The notes under the pieces were generated by a model. It was not told the origin of the DNA. It did no database searches and saw only the letters and a list, made by a program, of their open reading frames with translations. This document shows positions 30,012 to 37,861 of a stretch of 37,861 bases of DNA, one piece after another. A program made the position numbers and the translations under genes. Source of the DNA: Nitrospirota bacterium (GTDB taxonomy: Bacteria; Nitrospirota; Thermodesulfovibrionia; Thermodesulfovibrionales; JdFR-85); contig WGEZ01000017.1 of the NCBI GenBank assembly GCA_015492515.1, positions 1 through 37,861 of the forward strand, in the 5' to 3' direction. Positions within the stretch are counted from its first letter, which is position 1; each line of letters begins with the position of its first letter.

Positions 30012-32657
30012 TTAAACCGCGACTTCAGCCTCGACGGCCTTGGTGAAGACCATCTCGCCGTCCCTGAAGTCGACCTCAACGGTGTCACCGTCGCTGAACC
30101 TCCCCTCGAGCAGCATCTTTGCAAGGGGGTTCAGCACCTCTTTCTGGATCGCCCTCTTCAGCGGCCTCGCACCATACACCGGGTCGTACCCCACCTCTGC
30201 CAGGTGCTCCTTCGCCGCCTCGGTGAGGACGATCTCTATCCTCCTCTCCTTCAGGTACTTCTTCATCCGCTCTATCTGGATATCGACGATCTGCTTAAGG
30301 AGCTCCCTGCTGAGGGGGTTGAAGATGATGATCTCATCCACCCTGTTGAGGAACTCGGGCCTGAAGAAGGCCTTCAGATCCTCCATCACCTTCTCCTTAA
30401 GCACCTTCTCGCTGTCCGGGACCCAGTAGGCCCGGGGCGTCTTTTCCCTCTCCTCGAGGAGCTCCTGAATGTGGACGCTCCCGATGTTGGAGGTCATGAT
30501 CACGACCGTGTTTCTGAAGTCCACGGTCCTGCCGTGGCCGTCGGTGAGCCTTCCGTCGTCAAGGAGCTGCAGGAGGATGTTGAAGACCTCTGGATGGGCC
30601 TTCTCCACCTCGTCGAAGAGTATCACCGAGTAGGGCCTCCTCCTGACGGCCTCGGTGAGCTGTCCTCCCTCTTCATAGCCCACATACCCGGGCGGTGCAC
30701 CGATCAACCGCGATACGGTGTGCCTCTCCTGATACTCCGACATGTCTATCCTCACCAGTGCGTTTTCGTCGTCGAAGAGGAACTCGGCGAGGGCCCTTGC
30801 AAGTTCCGTCTTCCCCACACCGGTGGGTCCGAGGAAGATGAAGGAACCTATCGGCCTGTTGGGGTCCTGTATGCCCGCCCTCGCCCTTCTCACCGCATCA
30901 GCCACGGCACTGATCGCCTCGTCCTGGCCCACGACCCTCTTTTTCAGCCTCTCTTCCATCCTGAGGAGCTTCTGGGTCTCGCCCTCGAGCATCCTGCTCA
31001 CGGGGATGCCGGTCCACTTGGAGACGACCTCTGCTATGTCCTCCTCGTCGACCTCCTCCTTCAGCATCCTCCTCCGTGTCTGAAACTCCTGGAGCCTCCT
31101 GTTCTCCTGCTCAAGGGCCTTCTGGAGCTCCATCAGCCTGCCGTACCTCAGTTCGGCGGCCTTCGTAAGGTCACCCTCGCGCTCGGCCTTCTGTGACTCG
31201 AGCCTGGTCTTCTCTATCTGCTCCTTCAGCTCCCTGATCCTCTGTATGATCCCCTTTTCCGCCATCCACTGGGCCTTGAGGCTGTTCCGCTTCTCCTCAA
31301 GCTCGGCGATCTCACGCTGGAGCTTCTCGAGCTTCTCCTTTGCGTCCTCCGAGTCGTCCTTCATCACCGCCTGCTTCTCGATCTCGAGCTGCCTCAGCCT
31401 CCTCTCGATCTCATCGAGCTCCGTGGGCATGCTGTCAATCTCCATCCTCAGCCTCGCCGCTGCCTCATCGATCAGGTCTATCGCCTTGTCCGGGAGGAAC
31501 CTGTCGGATATGTACCTGTTGGACAGCACCGCAGCGGCCACGAGGGCGGAGTCCTTTATCTTCACGCCGTGATGCACCTCGTAGCGTTCCTTCAGCCCCC
31601 TCAGTATGGAGATCGTATCCTCCACCGAGGGCTCTCCCACATACACGGGCTGGAACCTCCTCTCCAGGGCGGGGTCCTTCTCGATATGCTTGCGGTACTC
31701 ATCCACGGTCGTTGCACCGACACACCTCAGCTCCCCCCTGGCGAGGGCGGGTTTCAGCATGTTCGAGGCGTCTATGGCGCCTTCGGCGGCTCCGGCACCG
31801 ACGAGGGTGTGGAGCTCGTCGATGAAGAGGATTATCCTGCCCTCCGCCTGCTCTATCTCCTTCAGGACGGCCTTCAGCCTCTCCTCGAACTCGCCCCTGT
31901 ATTTGGAGCCCGCCACGAGTGCACCCATGTCGAGGGCGACCACCCTCTTGTCCTTCAGCGACTCCGGCACGTCGCCGGCCACGATCCTCTGGGCAAGACC
32001 CTCGACTATCGCCGTCTTGCCCACACCGGGGTCACCTATGAGGACCGGATTGTTCTTGGTCCTCCTTGCAAGCACCTGCATCACACGCCTTATCTCCTCG
32101 TCCCTGCCGATGACGGGGTCCAGCTTGCCCTTCCTGGCAAGCTCCGTGAGGTCCCTTGCATAGCGCTTGAGGGCCTGGTACTTGTCCTCGGGGTTCGGGT
32201 CCGTGACCCTCTGCCCTCCCCTCACGTCCTTCATCACCTCGAGCAGCCTCTCCTCGGTGGCGTTGTACCTCTTGAGGAGCTCTGAGGCCGGTCCACCCTC
32301 GGCCACGATGCCGAGGAGGAGGTGCTCTGTACTCACGTACTCGTCGGTGAGGTGTCCTGCCTGCCGCCACGCCTCCTCGAGGACCTTCTTCAGCCTCGGT
32401 GAGATGTAGATCTGACCCATGGGGGTCGCGCCTGAGACCTTGGGGAACTTGTCCACTTCAGCCTCTATGTCCTTCCTCAGCAGCCCTGTATCCACGCCTG
32501 CTCCCTTCAGGAGCTGCACAGCTATCCCCTCCTCGTCGGAGAGCAGCGCCAGGAGGAGATGCTCGGGCTGGAGCTCCTGATTCCCCTTAGCCTCGGCTAT
32601 CCTCTGGGCCTCCTGAAGGGCCTCTTGGGACCTGATCGTGAATTTATCCATCCTCAT
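30012..32657 (-). CDS. clpB: ClpB disaggregase
   Basis: An 881-residue Hsp100 that, with DnaK/DnaJ, rescues aggregated proteins. Order: N-terminal repeat domain ([13 protein letters not shown] and [12 protein letters not shown]), first AAA+ with [21 protein letters not shown], a coiled-coil middle domain (about 410-525), second AAA+ with [14 protein letters not shown] and [15 protein letters not shown], and C-terminal sensor 2 [10 protein letters not shown]. The middle domain marks it as ClpB rather than ClpA/C. GGAGG seven bases before ATG 32657 decides the start over ATG 32651. It follows hspR by 16 bases. Confidence 0.97.
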   Translation of the reverse strand: MRMDKFTIRSQEALQEAQRIAEAKGNQELQPEHLLLALLSDEEGIAVQLLKGAGVDTGLLRKDIEAEVDKFPKVSGATPMGQIYISPRLKKVLEEAWRQAGHLTDEYVSTEHLLLGIVAEGGPASELLKRYNATEERLLEVMKDVRGGQRVTDPNPEDKYQALKRYARDLTELARKGKLDPVIGRDEEIRRVMQVLARRTKNNPVLIGDPGVGKTAIVEGLAQRIVAGDVPESLKDKRVVALDMGALVAGSKYRGEFEERLKAVLKEIEQAEGRIILFIDELHTLVGAGAAEGAIDASNMLKPALARGELRCVGATTVDEYRKHIEKDPALERRFQPVYVGEPSVEDTISILRGLKERYEVHHGVKIKDSALVAAAVLSNRYISDRFLPDKAIDLIDEAAARLRMEIDSMPTELDEIERRLRQLEIEKQAVMKDDSEDAKEKLEKLQREIAELEEKRNSLKAQWMAEKGIIQRIRELKEQIEKTRLESQKAEREGDLTKAAELRYGRLMELQKALEQENRRLQEFQTRRRMLKEEVDEEDIAEVVSKWTGIPVSRMLEGETQKLLRMEERLKKRVVGQDEAISAVADAVRRARAGIQDPNRPIGSFIFLGPTGVGKTELARALAEFLFDDENALVRIDMSEYQERHTVSRLIGAPPGYVGYEEGGQLTEAVRRRPYSVILFDEVEKAHPEVFNILLQLLDDGRLTDGHGRTVDFRNTVVIMTSNIGSVHIQELLEEREKTPRAYWVPDSEKVLKEKVMEDLKAFFRPEFLNRVDEIIIFNPLSRELLKQIVDIQIERMKKYLKERRIEIVLTEAAKEHLAEVGYDPVYGARPLKRAIQKEVLNPLAKMLLEGRFSDGDTVEVDFRDGEMVFTKAVEAEVAV

Positions 32658-32673
32658 GATCGCACCTCCTTGT

Positions 32674-33018
32674 TTACTCTACAAAGATCCTTCTTATCCT
32701 CTTTTCAAACTCCCTCCTCACATCCCCCTCCAGATACCTGAGCATCGCGTCCACCTCCCGCTGGAGGGCCATGAGCCTCTTCCGCATCCTGAGGATGATG
32801 TCCACTCCGGCCTTGTTCACACCGAGGTCCCTGGTCAGCTCTATTATCAGTGCCAGCCGCTCGATGTCCTCGTCGGAGTAGAGGCGCTGCCTCTTCACCC
32901 TCCTGGGCGTGATGAGGCCCTCCCTCTCGTAGAGGCGGAGCGTCTGGGGGTGGACATCCAGCATCTTGGCCACCACGCTTATCATGTAGAGTGGCTGTTT
33001 CCTGTCCTTCTTCACCAT
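32674..33018 (-). CDS. hspR: MerR-family heat-shock repressor HspR
   Basis: A 114-residue repressor that binds HAIR operators and releases chaperone genes on heat shock, in known cases with DnaK as co-repressor. The winged helix has [24 protein letters not shown] and [14 protein letters not shown], followed by a helical region. It overlaps the dnaJ 3' end by seven bases. A HAIR-like site overlaps the operon promoter, so autoregulation is expected. Confidence 0.93.
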   Translation of the reverse strand: MVKKDRKQPLYMISVVAKMLDVHPQTLRLYEREGLITPRRVKRQRLYSDEDIERLALIIELTRDLGVNKAGVDIILRMRKRLMALQREVDAMLRYLEGDVRREFEKRIRRIFVE

Positions 33019-34103
33019 TGTCTGTTCACCATCCTCTTCCTTGGACTCTCCTTGTACAGCCTCTCCAGCCCCTTTATCAGCTCCTGATCAGAGGGTGAGA
33101 GGTCCTTCGGGATCACGATCTTCACATCCACGTACTGGTCTCCCCTCCTCCCTGTCTTAGGGGATGGAAAGCCCTTCCCCTTCAGCCTGAACCTCTGCCC
33201 TCCCTGAGTCCCTGGAGGGAGGGTCATCTTGGCCATGCCGTCAATGGTGGGCACCTCGATCTTGGCACCGAGGGCCGCCTCGGTGACCGTCACCGGCACC
33301 TCCACATAGACGTCGTCGCCCTCCCTCTTGAATACGGGATGGGGCAGGACCTCGATCTCTATATGGAGGTCTCCGGGAGGACCGCCGGCCCTGCCGGCCT
33401 CACCCATACCCTTGAGCTTCACCCTCGAGCCCGTGTCCACACCGGCCGGTATCTTCACCTTCACCGTCTCGGTCTTCAGGATCGTCCCCTTGCCCCTGCA
33501 GTCAGGACATATCCTCATCGCCTTCCTGCCGGTGCCGCCGCACTCCGGACAGGTCTGGCTTATGCTGAAGAACCCCTTCCTCGTCTTCAGCTTGCCCGTG
33601 CCCTTGCAGTTCGCACAGGCGGTGAAGTCCTCGGCACCCCTGCCGCCGCACCTCTGGCACGGGACCTCCCGGCTTATCGTCACCGGCCTCGTAACCCCGG
33701 AGAAGGCCTCTTCGAGGGTAAGGGTCATCCTCGTGACAAGGTCGGCACCCTTGAGGGGTGCCTCCCTGAAGGTGGCCCCAGCACCGAAGAGGTCGGAGAA
33801 GATGTCGCCGAAACCGAACTCAAAGCCCTCGGTGAACTCCCTCGCCCTGAACCCCTCGAAGGGACCGCCGGCCTCGAAGGCTGCATGGCCGTAGCGGTCG
33901 TATTCAGCCCTCTTTTTCGGGTCACCGAGGATGTCGTAGGCCTCGTTTATCTCCTTGAAGCGCCTCTCCGCCTCTTTGTCGCCCGGGTTGAGGTCAGGAT
34001 GGTATTTGCGGGCAAGACGCCTGAAGGCCTTCTTTATCTCCTCCTGAGAGGCGTCCCTGCTTACACCGAGTATCTCGTAGTAGTCCTTCAGATCCGCTAC
34101 CAT
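33012..34103 (-). CDS. dnaJ: Chaperone DnaJ
   Basis: A 363-residue type I Hsp40. The J domain is at 1-72 ([15 protein letters not shown] in [11 protein letters not shown]). A G/F-rich part follows, then the zinc domain with four knuckles: [24 protein letters not shown] and CPDCRGKG. The C-terminal substrate domains have [13 protein letters not shown] and [11 protein letters not shown]. It is the first gene of the dnaJ-hspR-clpB operon; dnaK and grpE are not in the window. AGGAGG precedes ATG 34103 and the predicted leader is about 17 bases. Confidence 0.97.
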   Translation of the reverse strand: MVADLKDYYEILGVSRDASQEEIKKAFRRLARKYHPDLNPGDKEAERRFKEINEAYDILGDPKKRAEYDRYGHAAFEAGGPFEGFRAREFTEGFEFGFGDIFSDLFGAGATFREAPLKGADLVTRMTLTLEEAFSGVTRPVTISREVPCQRCGGRGAEDFTACANCKGTGKLKTRKGFFSISQTCPECGGTGRKAMRICPDCRGKGTILKTETVKVKIPAGVDTGSRVKLKGMGEAGRAGGPPGDLHIEIEVLPHPVFKREGDDVYVEVPVTVTEAALGAKIEVPTIDGMAKMTLPPGTQGGQRFRLKGKGFPSPKTGRRGDQYVDVKIVIPKDLSPSDQELIKGLERLYKESPRKRMVNRQW

Positions 34104-34126
34104 CCTTTCCTCCTGCGTCTAAAAAT

Positions 34127-34155
34127 ATTATAATACTTGATAAAGTCTTTGTCAA
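34127..34155 (-). promoter_or_regulatory. Consensus sigma-70 promoter of the dnaJ-hspR-clpB operon
   Basis: On the minus strand a perfect TTGACA (34150-34155) and a perfect TATAAT (34127-34132) are exactly 17 bases apart. Start of transcription would be near 34120. Confidence 0.9.
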
Positions 34156-34156
34156 G
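34136..34156. promoter_or_regulatory. HAIR-like operator for HspR
   Basis: CTTGA (34136-34140) and TCAAG (34152-34156) flank 11 bases. This is the spacing of the HspR inverted repeat CTTGAGT-N7-ACTCAAG, although the inner GT/AC pairs are not conserved. It covers the -35 and spacer of the dnaJ promoter, so binding would block transcription. Confidence 0.75.
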
Positions 34157-34219
34157 TCCCTTGACCATATTAATTAAAGGTTTTTAATAAAAAGCGGATC
34201 ATGATCGGTGGGCCGGCAC

Positions 34220-34247
34220 TTGACACAGGGGCCCTTAAAACTATTAT
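34220..34247 (+). promoter_or_regulatory. Predicted tRNA-Pro promoter
   Basis: TTGACA (34220-34225), 16 bases, then TATTAT (34242-34247). It implies a start near 34254 and a 5' leader of about 97 bases before the tRNA. Confidence 0.6.
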
Positions 34248-34350
34248 TATTGTCAGACGGGCCGATCAGCCGCGGTCCTCTCCGGCTACCGAGGAGAGCG
34301 ACTCATCCCGGGTACGGACCGGGAGGGACCGTGCACGGCTGCTCAATCAA

Positions 34351-34427
34351 CGGGGCGTGGCGCAGTCTGGTAGCGCACACGGTTCGGGACCGTGCGGTCG
34401 CTGGTTCAAATCCAGTCGCCCCGACCA
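34351..34427 (+). tRNA. tRNA-Pro (anticodon CGG)
   Basis: A 77-base cloverleaf. Acceptor arm CGGGGCG pairs with CGCCCCG, then A and an encoded CCA. The D arm is GCGC/GCGC, the anticodon stem CACGG/CCGTG with loop TTCGGGA (anticodon CGG), and the T arm CTGG/CCAG with TTCAAAT. It decodes CCG. It stands alone between the chaperone operon and accessory DNA to the right. Confidence 0.97.
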
Positions 34428-34545
34428 TCCATCCCCTTTCTCCGTCACTTCCCAGGGCCTGTAGCCCATCCTGAACCCAGCACAGCCTCCCCGGCCTTCA
34501 CGTATACTTGTATAATAAATGAAGGGCTCAGACATCAGTGTCCTG

Positions 34546-34554
34546 TGGTATAAT
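34546..34554 (+). promoter_or_regulatory. Extended -10 promoter of the 6S-like RNA
   Basis: TGG-TATAAT is an extended -10 (TGnTATAAT). No -35 is evident. Transcription would start about 34561, just at the 5' strand of the closing stem described next. Confidence 0.45.
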
Positions 34555-34560
34555 AGAGTG

Positions 34561-34726
34561 TTCCGATCCTTACCGAGGAGTGAAACAGGGGGTATGCTTC
34601 TTCTTGTCACCGACATCCATCTCACCGACAAAACCGCCTTCCCATCCCACCGGGGACCGTCGGGAAGGTCTTTCCAAAGAGGACGGGAGGTCGACCCCCG
34701 CTGACGTGGGGTATACGGGATCGGAC
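34561..34726 (+). ncRNA. Candidate structured RNA, 6S-like
   Basis: The ends pair: TCCGATCC (34562-34569) with GGATCGGA (34718-34725), extended by TACC/GGTA. After an internal bubble (about 13 bases on the left, 10 on the right), GGGGGT (34588-34593) pairs with ACCCCC (34694-34699). A terminal hairpin CCTTCCC/GGGAAGG encloses TCCC-ACCG-GGGA. A long hairpin of about 165 bases with a closing stem, central bubble and apical stem matches the architecture of 6S RNA, which mimics an open promoter. The closing stem is short for 6S. The remainder of 34428-34942 has no supported gene; it includes an inverted repeat at 34790-34841. Confidence 0.5.
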
Positions 34727-34789
34727 TGAGGATGTGCTCCTGCCGGGGAAGAAGTGTCAAATGTTGAGACCCCGGAGAGTAGAACGGAA

Positions 34790-34841
34790 GATTCAAGGAG
34801 GAAAATCGCCTTCTCTTTTGGGAGCGGGAAGACCTTGAATC
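34790..34841. repeat. 9-bp perfect inverted repeat with 34-base spacer
   Basis: GATTCAAGG (34790-34798) and CCTTGAATC (34833-34841) lie between the 6S-like RNA and the restriction gene. The GGTACAAAAATGGGGTCAGATC stretch that follows near 34885-34907 has the look of a dispersed repeat remnant. The function is unknown; it may mark an old element end. Confidence 0.4.
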
Positions 34842-34942
34842 ACTCAGAAAGAGTCATTTGTTAGCGAATTTTAGCCCTCAAAGTGGTACAAAAATGGGGT
34901 CAGATCCGATAGTATGCAACAACGTCCCTAAAGTCAACTGAA

Positions 34943-37861
34943 ATGGATACAAAAAAATACGTCCAAGAATTTATACCAGCGATGGATTCCCCTGATATGG
35001 TCTACGAGCTTTTTCGGGGACTTGATTATCCGGAGAACAAGGTTCTCGATCCTTCATACAAACGAAAGATAGACGCGTTCGAGTTTGCCAGGGATGAAAA
35101 GGAGAAGGTCAAAGACATCTATACCGTTTTTAATTACGACGGAAAGCTTCAGGTCTTCCTCATCGAGGCCAAATCCCTTACGGTTCCCCTCGTCAGATAC
35201 CTCACAAAACGCCTTTCAGACAGATACCTCAGGTTCCTCCTCATATTGACCACCGATTACAAGGAATACACTTTTGTCTTTCCGGAATTCGAGCGCATCG
35301 AGGAAGGCAAGCACAAGCTCAAGCTCACGAGGCTCATCTTTGACAGGGAGAACCCTTATCATACCGACCTGCTTACCATCTCGAACATCGCCCTTACCGG
35401 CGAGGAAGAGAACTGGCGGGACGTCTGGAGGAGATGGAAGGATGCCTTCAGCGTAAAGAAGGTCACCGATGAGTTCTTCGAGGACTATAAGAACGCATTC
35501 TTCGAGCTCCGCAAGACCTTTGAGAAGCAGAAAATCCCTGTCAAGCAGGCCCATGAGCTTTCCCAGCAGTTCCTCAACAGGCTGATGTTTTTATATTTCC
35601 TTTCCAAGAAAAGATGGCTTGATAACAACCCGAAGTTCATAAAATGGTACTGGGAAAGATATAAGGAGGAAAAAAGGAAGGGCAATGCCAGGGATGATAC
35701 CTTCTATGAAAACTGGCTGAGGATACTCTTTCTTGAGGCATTCAACAATAAATACAGCCATCCCGCCTATCATCCCCAGGACATCAAGAGGATTCTTGCC
35801 GAAGCCCCGTATCTCAATGGCGGACTCTTTCAAAGAAACGAGCTGGACGACCTGAAGTTTCATATAAGCGATAAGCTCTGCGGGCAGGTCCTCGGCTTCT
35901 TTGAGAAGTACAACTTTACTATCCGAGAAGAACTCCCCCTCGATGTCGAGGTGGCCGTCGACCCCCAGATGATAGGTTATGTCTACGAGTCCCTCTCCAA
36001 TGTGGCGGAGGAGATATACGAGAGGCAGGACCTCGGCATCTTCTATACCCCGGCCGTAGAGGTCGACTTCATGTGCCGGAGGTCTCTGGTCGAGTATCTT
36101 ACCAACCATCTTACAGAGCTTCCAAAAGAACAGGTTTTCAGGCTTCTTTTTGATGAAGACAAAAGGGAAGTCGAGGGATACATTACAAAGAAGGGCCTCT
36201 GGTATCGCCTGGAAGAGGTGCTCGATAACCTTGCCGTCGTTGATCCCGCCTGCGGCAGCGGTGCCTTTCTTGTGGGGATGCTCCATGTGTTAGCGGAGCT
36301 CTACAGGATCACGTACCGCCATATAAAAAGGGAGATCACGGAGTTCAACCTCAAAAAGAAGATAATCGGGACATCCCTTTACGGCGTTGACGTCATGCCC
36401 TGGGCCGTGCACTCGGCCGAGCTCAGGCTCTGGCTACAGCTTATTATCGAGGAAGACATCCCGTATGAGCAGAGAAAGCTCTTTCCCCTTCTTCCAAACC
36501 TCAACCTGAGGCTCCGGGTGGGGGATTCCCTGGTGCAGGAGATTGGCGGCATAAGTCTCCATATAAGGGACAGCAAGCTCTCCCCATCCATCAAGAGAAA
36601 ACTCACAGCCCTTAAGACCGAGAAGGAGAAATACTACAATAACGACCCCTCCGCCAAGTTCAAGAGCCAGGATACCCTTCTTAATGAGGAACTGAGGATA
36701 TTCGGGGAGCTGCTCGATAACAAGGTTTTTTCTCTTAAAAAAGAGATACAGACCCTCGAGAGCAGGAAGCGTGAGGAGCAACTCGAGCTGTTAAGCAGCG
36801 CAAGCAAAAAAGGCCCTGAACAGAAGGTCATCTTCGAGCAGCAGATAAGGGACAAGAAGAAAGAGATAGAGCATATAAGGGAGATAAAGCGACAGATTCA
36901 GGCCCCGGGCAAAAAGCCTTTTGTATGGGACATTGACTTTGCGGAAATTTTCGGGGACAAGGGCGGCTTTGATATTGTCATCGGCAATCCTCCCTATGTG
37001 AGGCAGGAAAAGATAGCCCCGCCCAATAAATTAAAAGCAGAAGTAACCCTTGAGGACAAAAAGGAATACAAGGATAAGCTCCTGCGTTCCATTCAGGTAC
37101 ATTTCCCCTTTATAAAGAAGATAGACAGAAAGAGCGATTATTATATCTACTTCTATTTCCACGGGCTGTCGCTACTGAATGAAAAGGGTACCTTCTGCTT
37201 CATCACCTCCAATTCGTGGCTTGATGTGGGGTATGGCAAAGACCTGCAGGAATTTCTTCTTAAATACTGTTATGTGAAGGCAATATACGACAACGAGGCA
37301 AAGCGGAGCTTCGAGCATGCGGATGTAAATACCATAATCGCCGTATTCGGGCCGCCTGGTGTGGAGAAGCCGTCAACTTGGCCTGCCCTTCGGGAGACGG
37401 CACGTTTTGTGATGTTTAAAAGGCCCTTTGAGGAAGTTATAAATACAAAAACCCTTCTTGCCATAGAGGAGGCCGAATCCATCCAGAAGACAGAGTCATA
37501 CAGGGTGTTTCCGATAAAGCAGGAGACACTGCTGGAAGAAGGATGGGAACAGCCGGACAATGAAGAATTAAGAATGAGGAATGAGGAATTAGGAATTAAA
37601 AAGACAATAGAAACACAAAGTTGTCATTCCGCACTTGATGCGGAATCCAGTACCGGCATCATTGCGAGGAGGTCGAAACGACCGACAAAGCAATCTCAAG
37701 CTCTCCTGAAAGAAAAGTTTGCTACGGGCAGATACGAGGGCAACAAATGGGGAGGAAAGTACCTCCGGGCACCGGATATATTCTTTACCATACTTGAGAA
37801 GGCAGAGCGGTATAGATTTTTTGAGTATGAGGGGGAGAGTGTGATTGTTGAGGATGTGACA
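34943..37861 (+). CDS. Type IIG restriction-modification enzyme, 3' end cut by window edge
   Basis: An open frame of 973 codons without a stop. The N-terminus has a nuclease-like segment with VFLIEAKSL (E75, K77). A helical region follows, then GIFYTPAVEVDFM, SAM-binding motif DPACGSGAFL (from D434) and the catalytic NPPY (682-685), which marks an N6-adenine methyltransferase; ITSNSW follows. Nuclease plus methylase plus target domain in one chain fits Eco57I-like type IIG enzymes. The start is ATG 34943; an upstream in-frame TAG excludes longer forms. AT-richer than the core genes, so probably acquired. Residues about 873-918 are repeat-derived (see 37559-37697). Absent from any complete-ORF view because it is open-ended. 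Confidence 0.85.
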   Translation, partial: MDTKKYVQEFIPAMDSPDMVYELFRGLDYPENKVLDPSYKRKIDAFEFARDEKEKVKDIYTVFNYDGKLQVFLIEAKSLTVPLVRYLTKRLSDRYLRFLLILTTDYKEYTFVFPEFERIEEGKHKLKLTRLIFDRENPYHTDLLTISNIALTGEEENWRDVWRRWKDAFSVKKVTDEFFEDYKNAFFELRKTFEKQKIPVKQAHELSQQFLNRLMFLYFLSKKRWLDNNPKFIKWYWERYKEEKRKGNARDDTFYENWLRILFLEAFNNKYSHPAYHPQDIKRILAEAPYLNGGLFQRNELDDLKFHISDKLCGQVLGFFEKYNFTIREELPLDVEVAVDPQMIGYVYESLSNVAEEIYERQDLGIFYTPAVEVDFMCRRSLVEYLTNHLTELPKEQVFRLLFDEDKREVEGYITKKGLWYRLEEVLDNLAVVDPACGSGAFLVGMLHVLAELYRITYRHIKREITEFNLKKKIIGTSLYGVDVMPWAVHSAELRLWLQLIIEEDIPYEQRKLFPLLPNLNLRLRVGDSLVQEIGGISLHIRDSKLSPSIKRKLTALKTEKEKYYNNDPSAKFKSQDTLLNEELRIFGELLDNKVFSLKKEIQTLESRKREEQLELLSSASKKGPEQKVIFEQQIRDKKKEIEHIREIKRQIQAPGKKPFVWDIDFAEIFGDKGGFDIVIGNPPYVRQEKIAPPNKLKAEVTLEDKKEYKDKLLRSIQVHFPFIKKIDRKSDYYIYFYFHGLSLLNEKGTFCFITSNSWLDVGYGKDLQEFLLKYCYVKAIYDNEAKRSFEHADVNTIIAVFGPPGVEKPSTWPALRETARFVMFKRPFEEVINTKTLLAIEEAESIQKTESYRVFPIKQETLLEEGWEQPDNEELRMRNEELGIKKTIETQSCHSALDAESSTGIIARRSKRPTKQSQALLKEKFATGRYEGNKWGGKYLRAPDIFFTILEKAERYRFFEYEGESVIVEDVT
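37559..37697 (+). repeat. Composite palindromic-repeat block inside the restriction gene
   Basis: Three adjacent elements: an AATGAGGAATTA-type tandem stretch (37559-37600); a palindrome ATTCCGCA-CTTGA-TGCGGAAT (37626-37646) in a TGTCATTCC...GGAATCCAG context; and a hairpin element ATTGC...GCAAT (37661-37694) with an inner GGTCG-AAA-CGACC. These resemble dispersed intergenic repeats common in bacterial genomes, yet the reading frame stays open through all three, adding about 46 residues (containing CHSALDAESS). Confidence 0.75.

Noticed and set aside
34347-34796. Minus-strand frame of 149 codons covering the tRNA
   Set aside because: Its end, containing RLDLNQRPHGPEPCALPDCATPR-type residues in short pieces, is the well-known artefact of translating a tRNA gene; it has no ribosome site or family.
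1-37861. CRISPR array or complete insertion sequence
   Set aside because: No regularly spaced direct repeats and no transposase frame were seen on either strand.

Overview
The window is GC-rich DNA from a Gram-negative bacterium (TolC-type outer-membrane protein, periplasmic Tat substrates, tripartite-style secretion genes). Most native genes use AGG heavily for arginine. The gene content is a partial Sox thiosulfate-oxidation cluster, polyferredoxin redox genes, hexulose-phosphate synthase/isomerase and HspR-controlled chaperones. This would suit an anaerobic or microaerophilic sulfur-metabolising chemolithotroph, for example Nitrospirota or a deltaproteobacterial-type lineage. That placement is inference; no rRNA or marker gene here settles it.

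Layout. Positions 1-866 hold an AT-richer HEPN/nucleotidyltransferase pair. Positions 966-17230 are a long run of minus-strand genes. In transcription order these are two M16 peptidases (one catalytic, one pseudo-enzyme), an orphan cytochrome b C-terminal subunit, a SoxW-like thioredoxin, a periplasmic DsrE-like protein, SoxY, SoxZ, SoxB, a tandem PhnD-type binding protein, a sensor kinase, an NtrC-type regulator, HisC and an AddA/RecB-like helicase-nuclease. The helicase 3' end runs out of frame into the 3' remnant of a WrbA-like flavoprotein gene.

Positions 17500-19055 carry a two-gene ABC exporter whose codon use differs sharply from its neighbours, so it is probably acquired. Then come a DUF1232/J-domain membrane protein, a tiny Cys-rich ORF interrupted by an in-frame UGA (candidate selenoprotein), a PsiE-like membrane protein and a small unknown protein. 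Positions 20666-25318 (minus) form a redox operon: aldo/keto reductase with an Fe-S tail, DUF6599-like protein, DUF362 protein and a membrane polyferredoxin. Positions 25456-29433 (plus) carry a TolC-like protein, Ppx/GppA, a HEAT-repeat protein, and hexulose-phosphate synthase plus isomerase behind a near-consensus, apparently leaderless promoter.

Positions 29472-34103 (minus) are a chaperone operon, dnaJ-hspR-clpB-hsp20. It is driven by a perfect TTGACA-N17-TATAAT promoter overlapped by a HAIR-like operator, which implies HspR autoregulation. Next are tRNA-Pro(CGG) with its own promoter, a candidate 6S-like RNA, and a type IIG restriction-modification gene running off the right edge. That gene carries an in-frame block of palindromic repeats.

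The most interesting items are the candidate mini-selenoprotein, the tandem-PhnD sensory operon beside sox genes, the four-gene DUF362/DUF6599 redox operon, the helicase/flavoprotein deletion junction and the repeat insertion inside the restriction enzyme.
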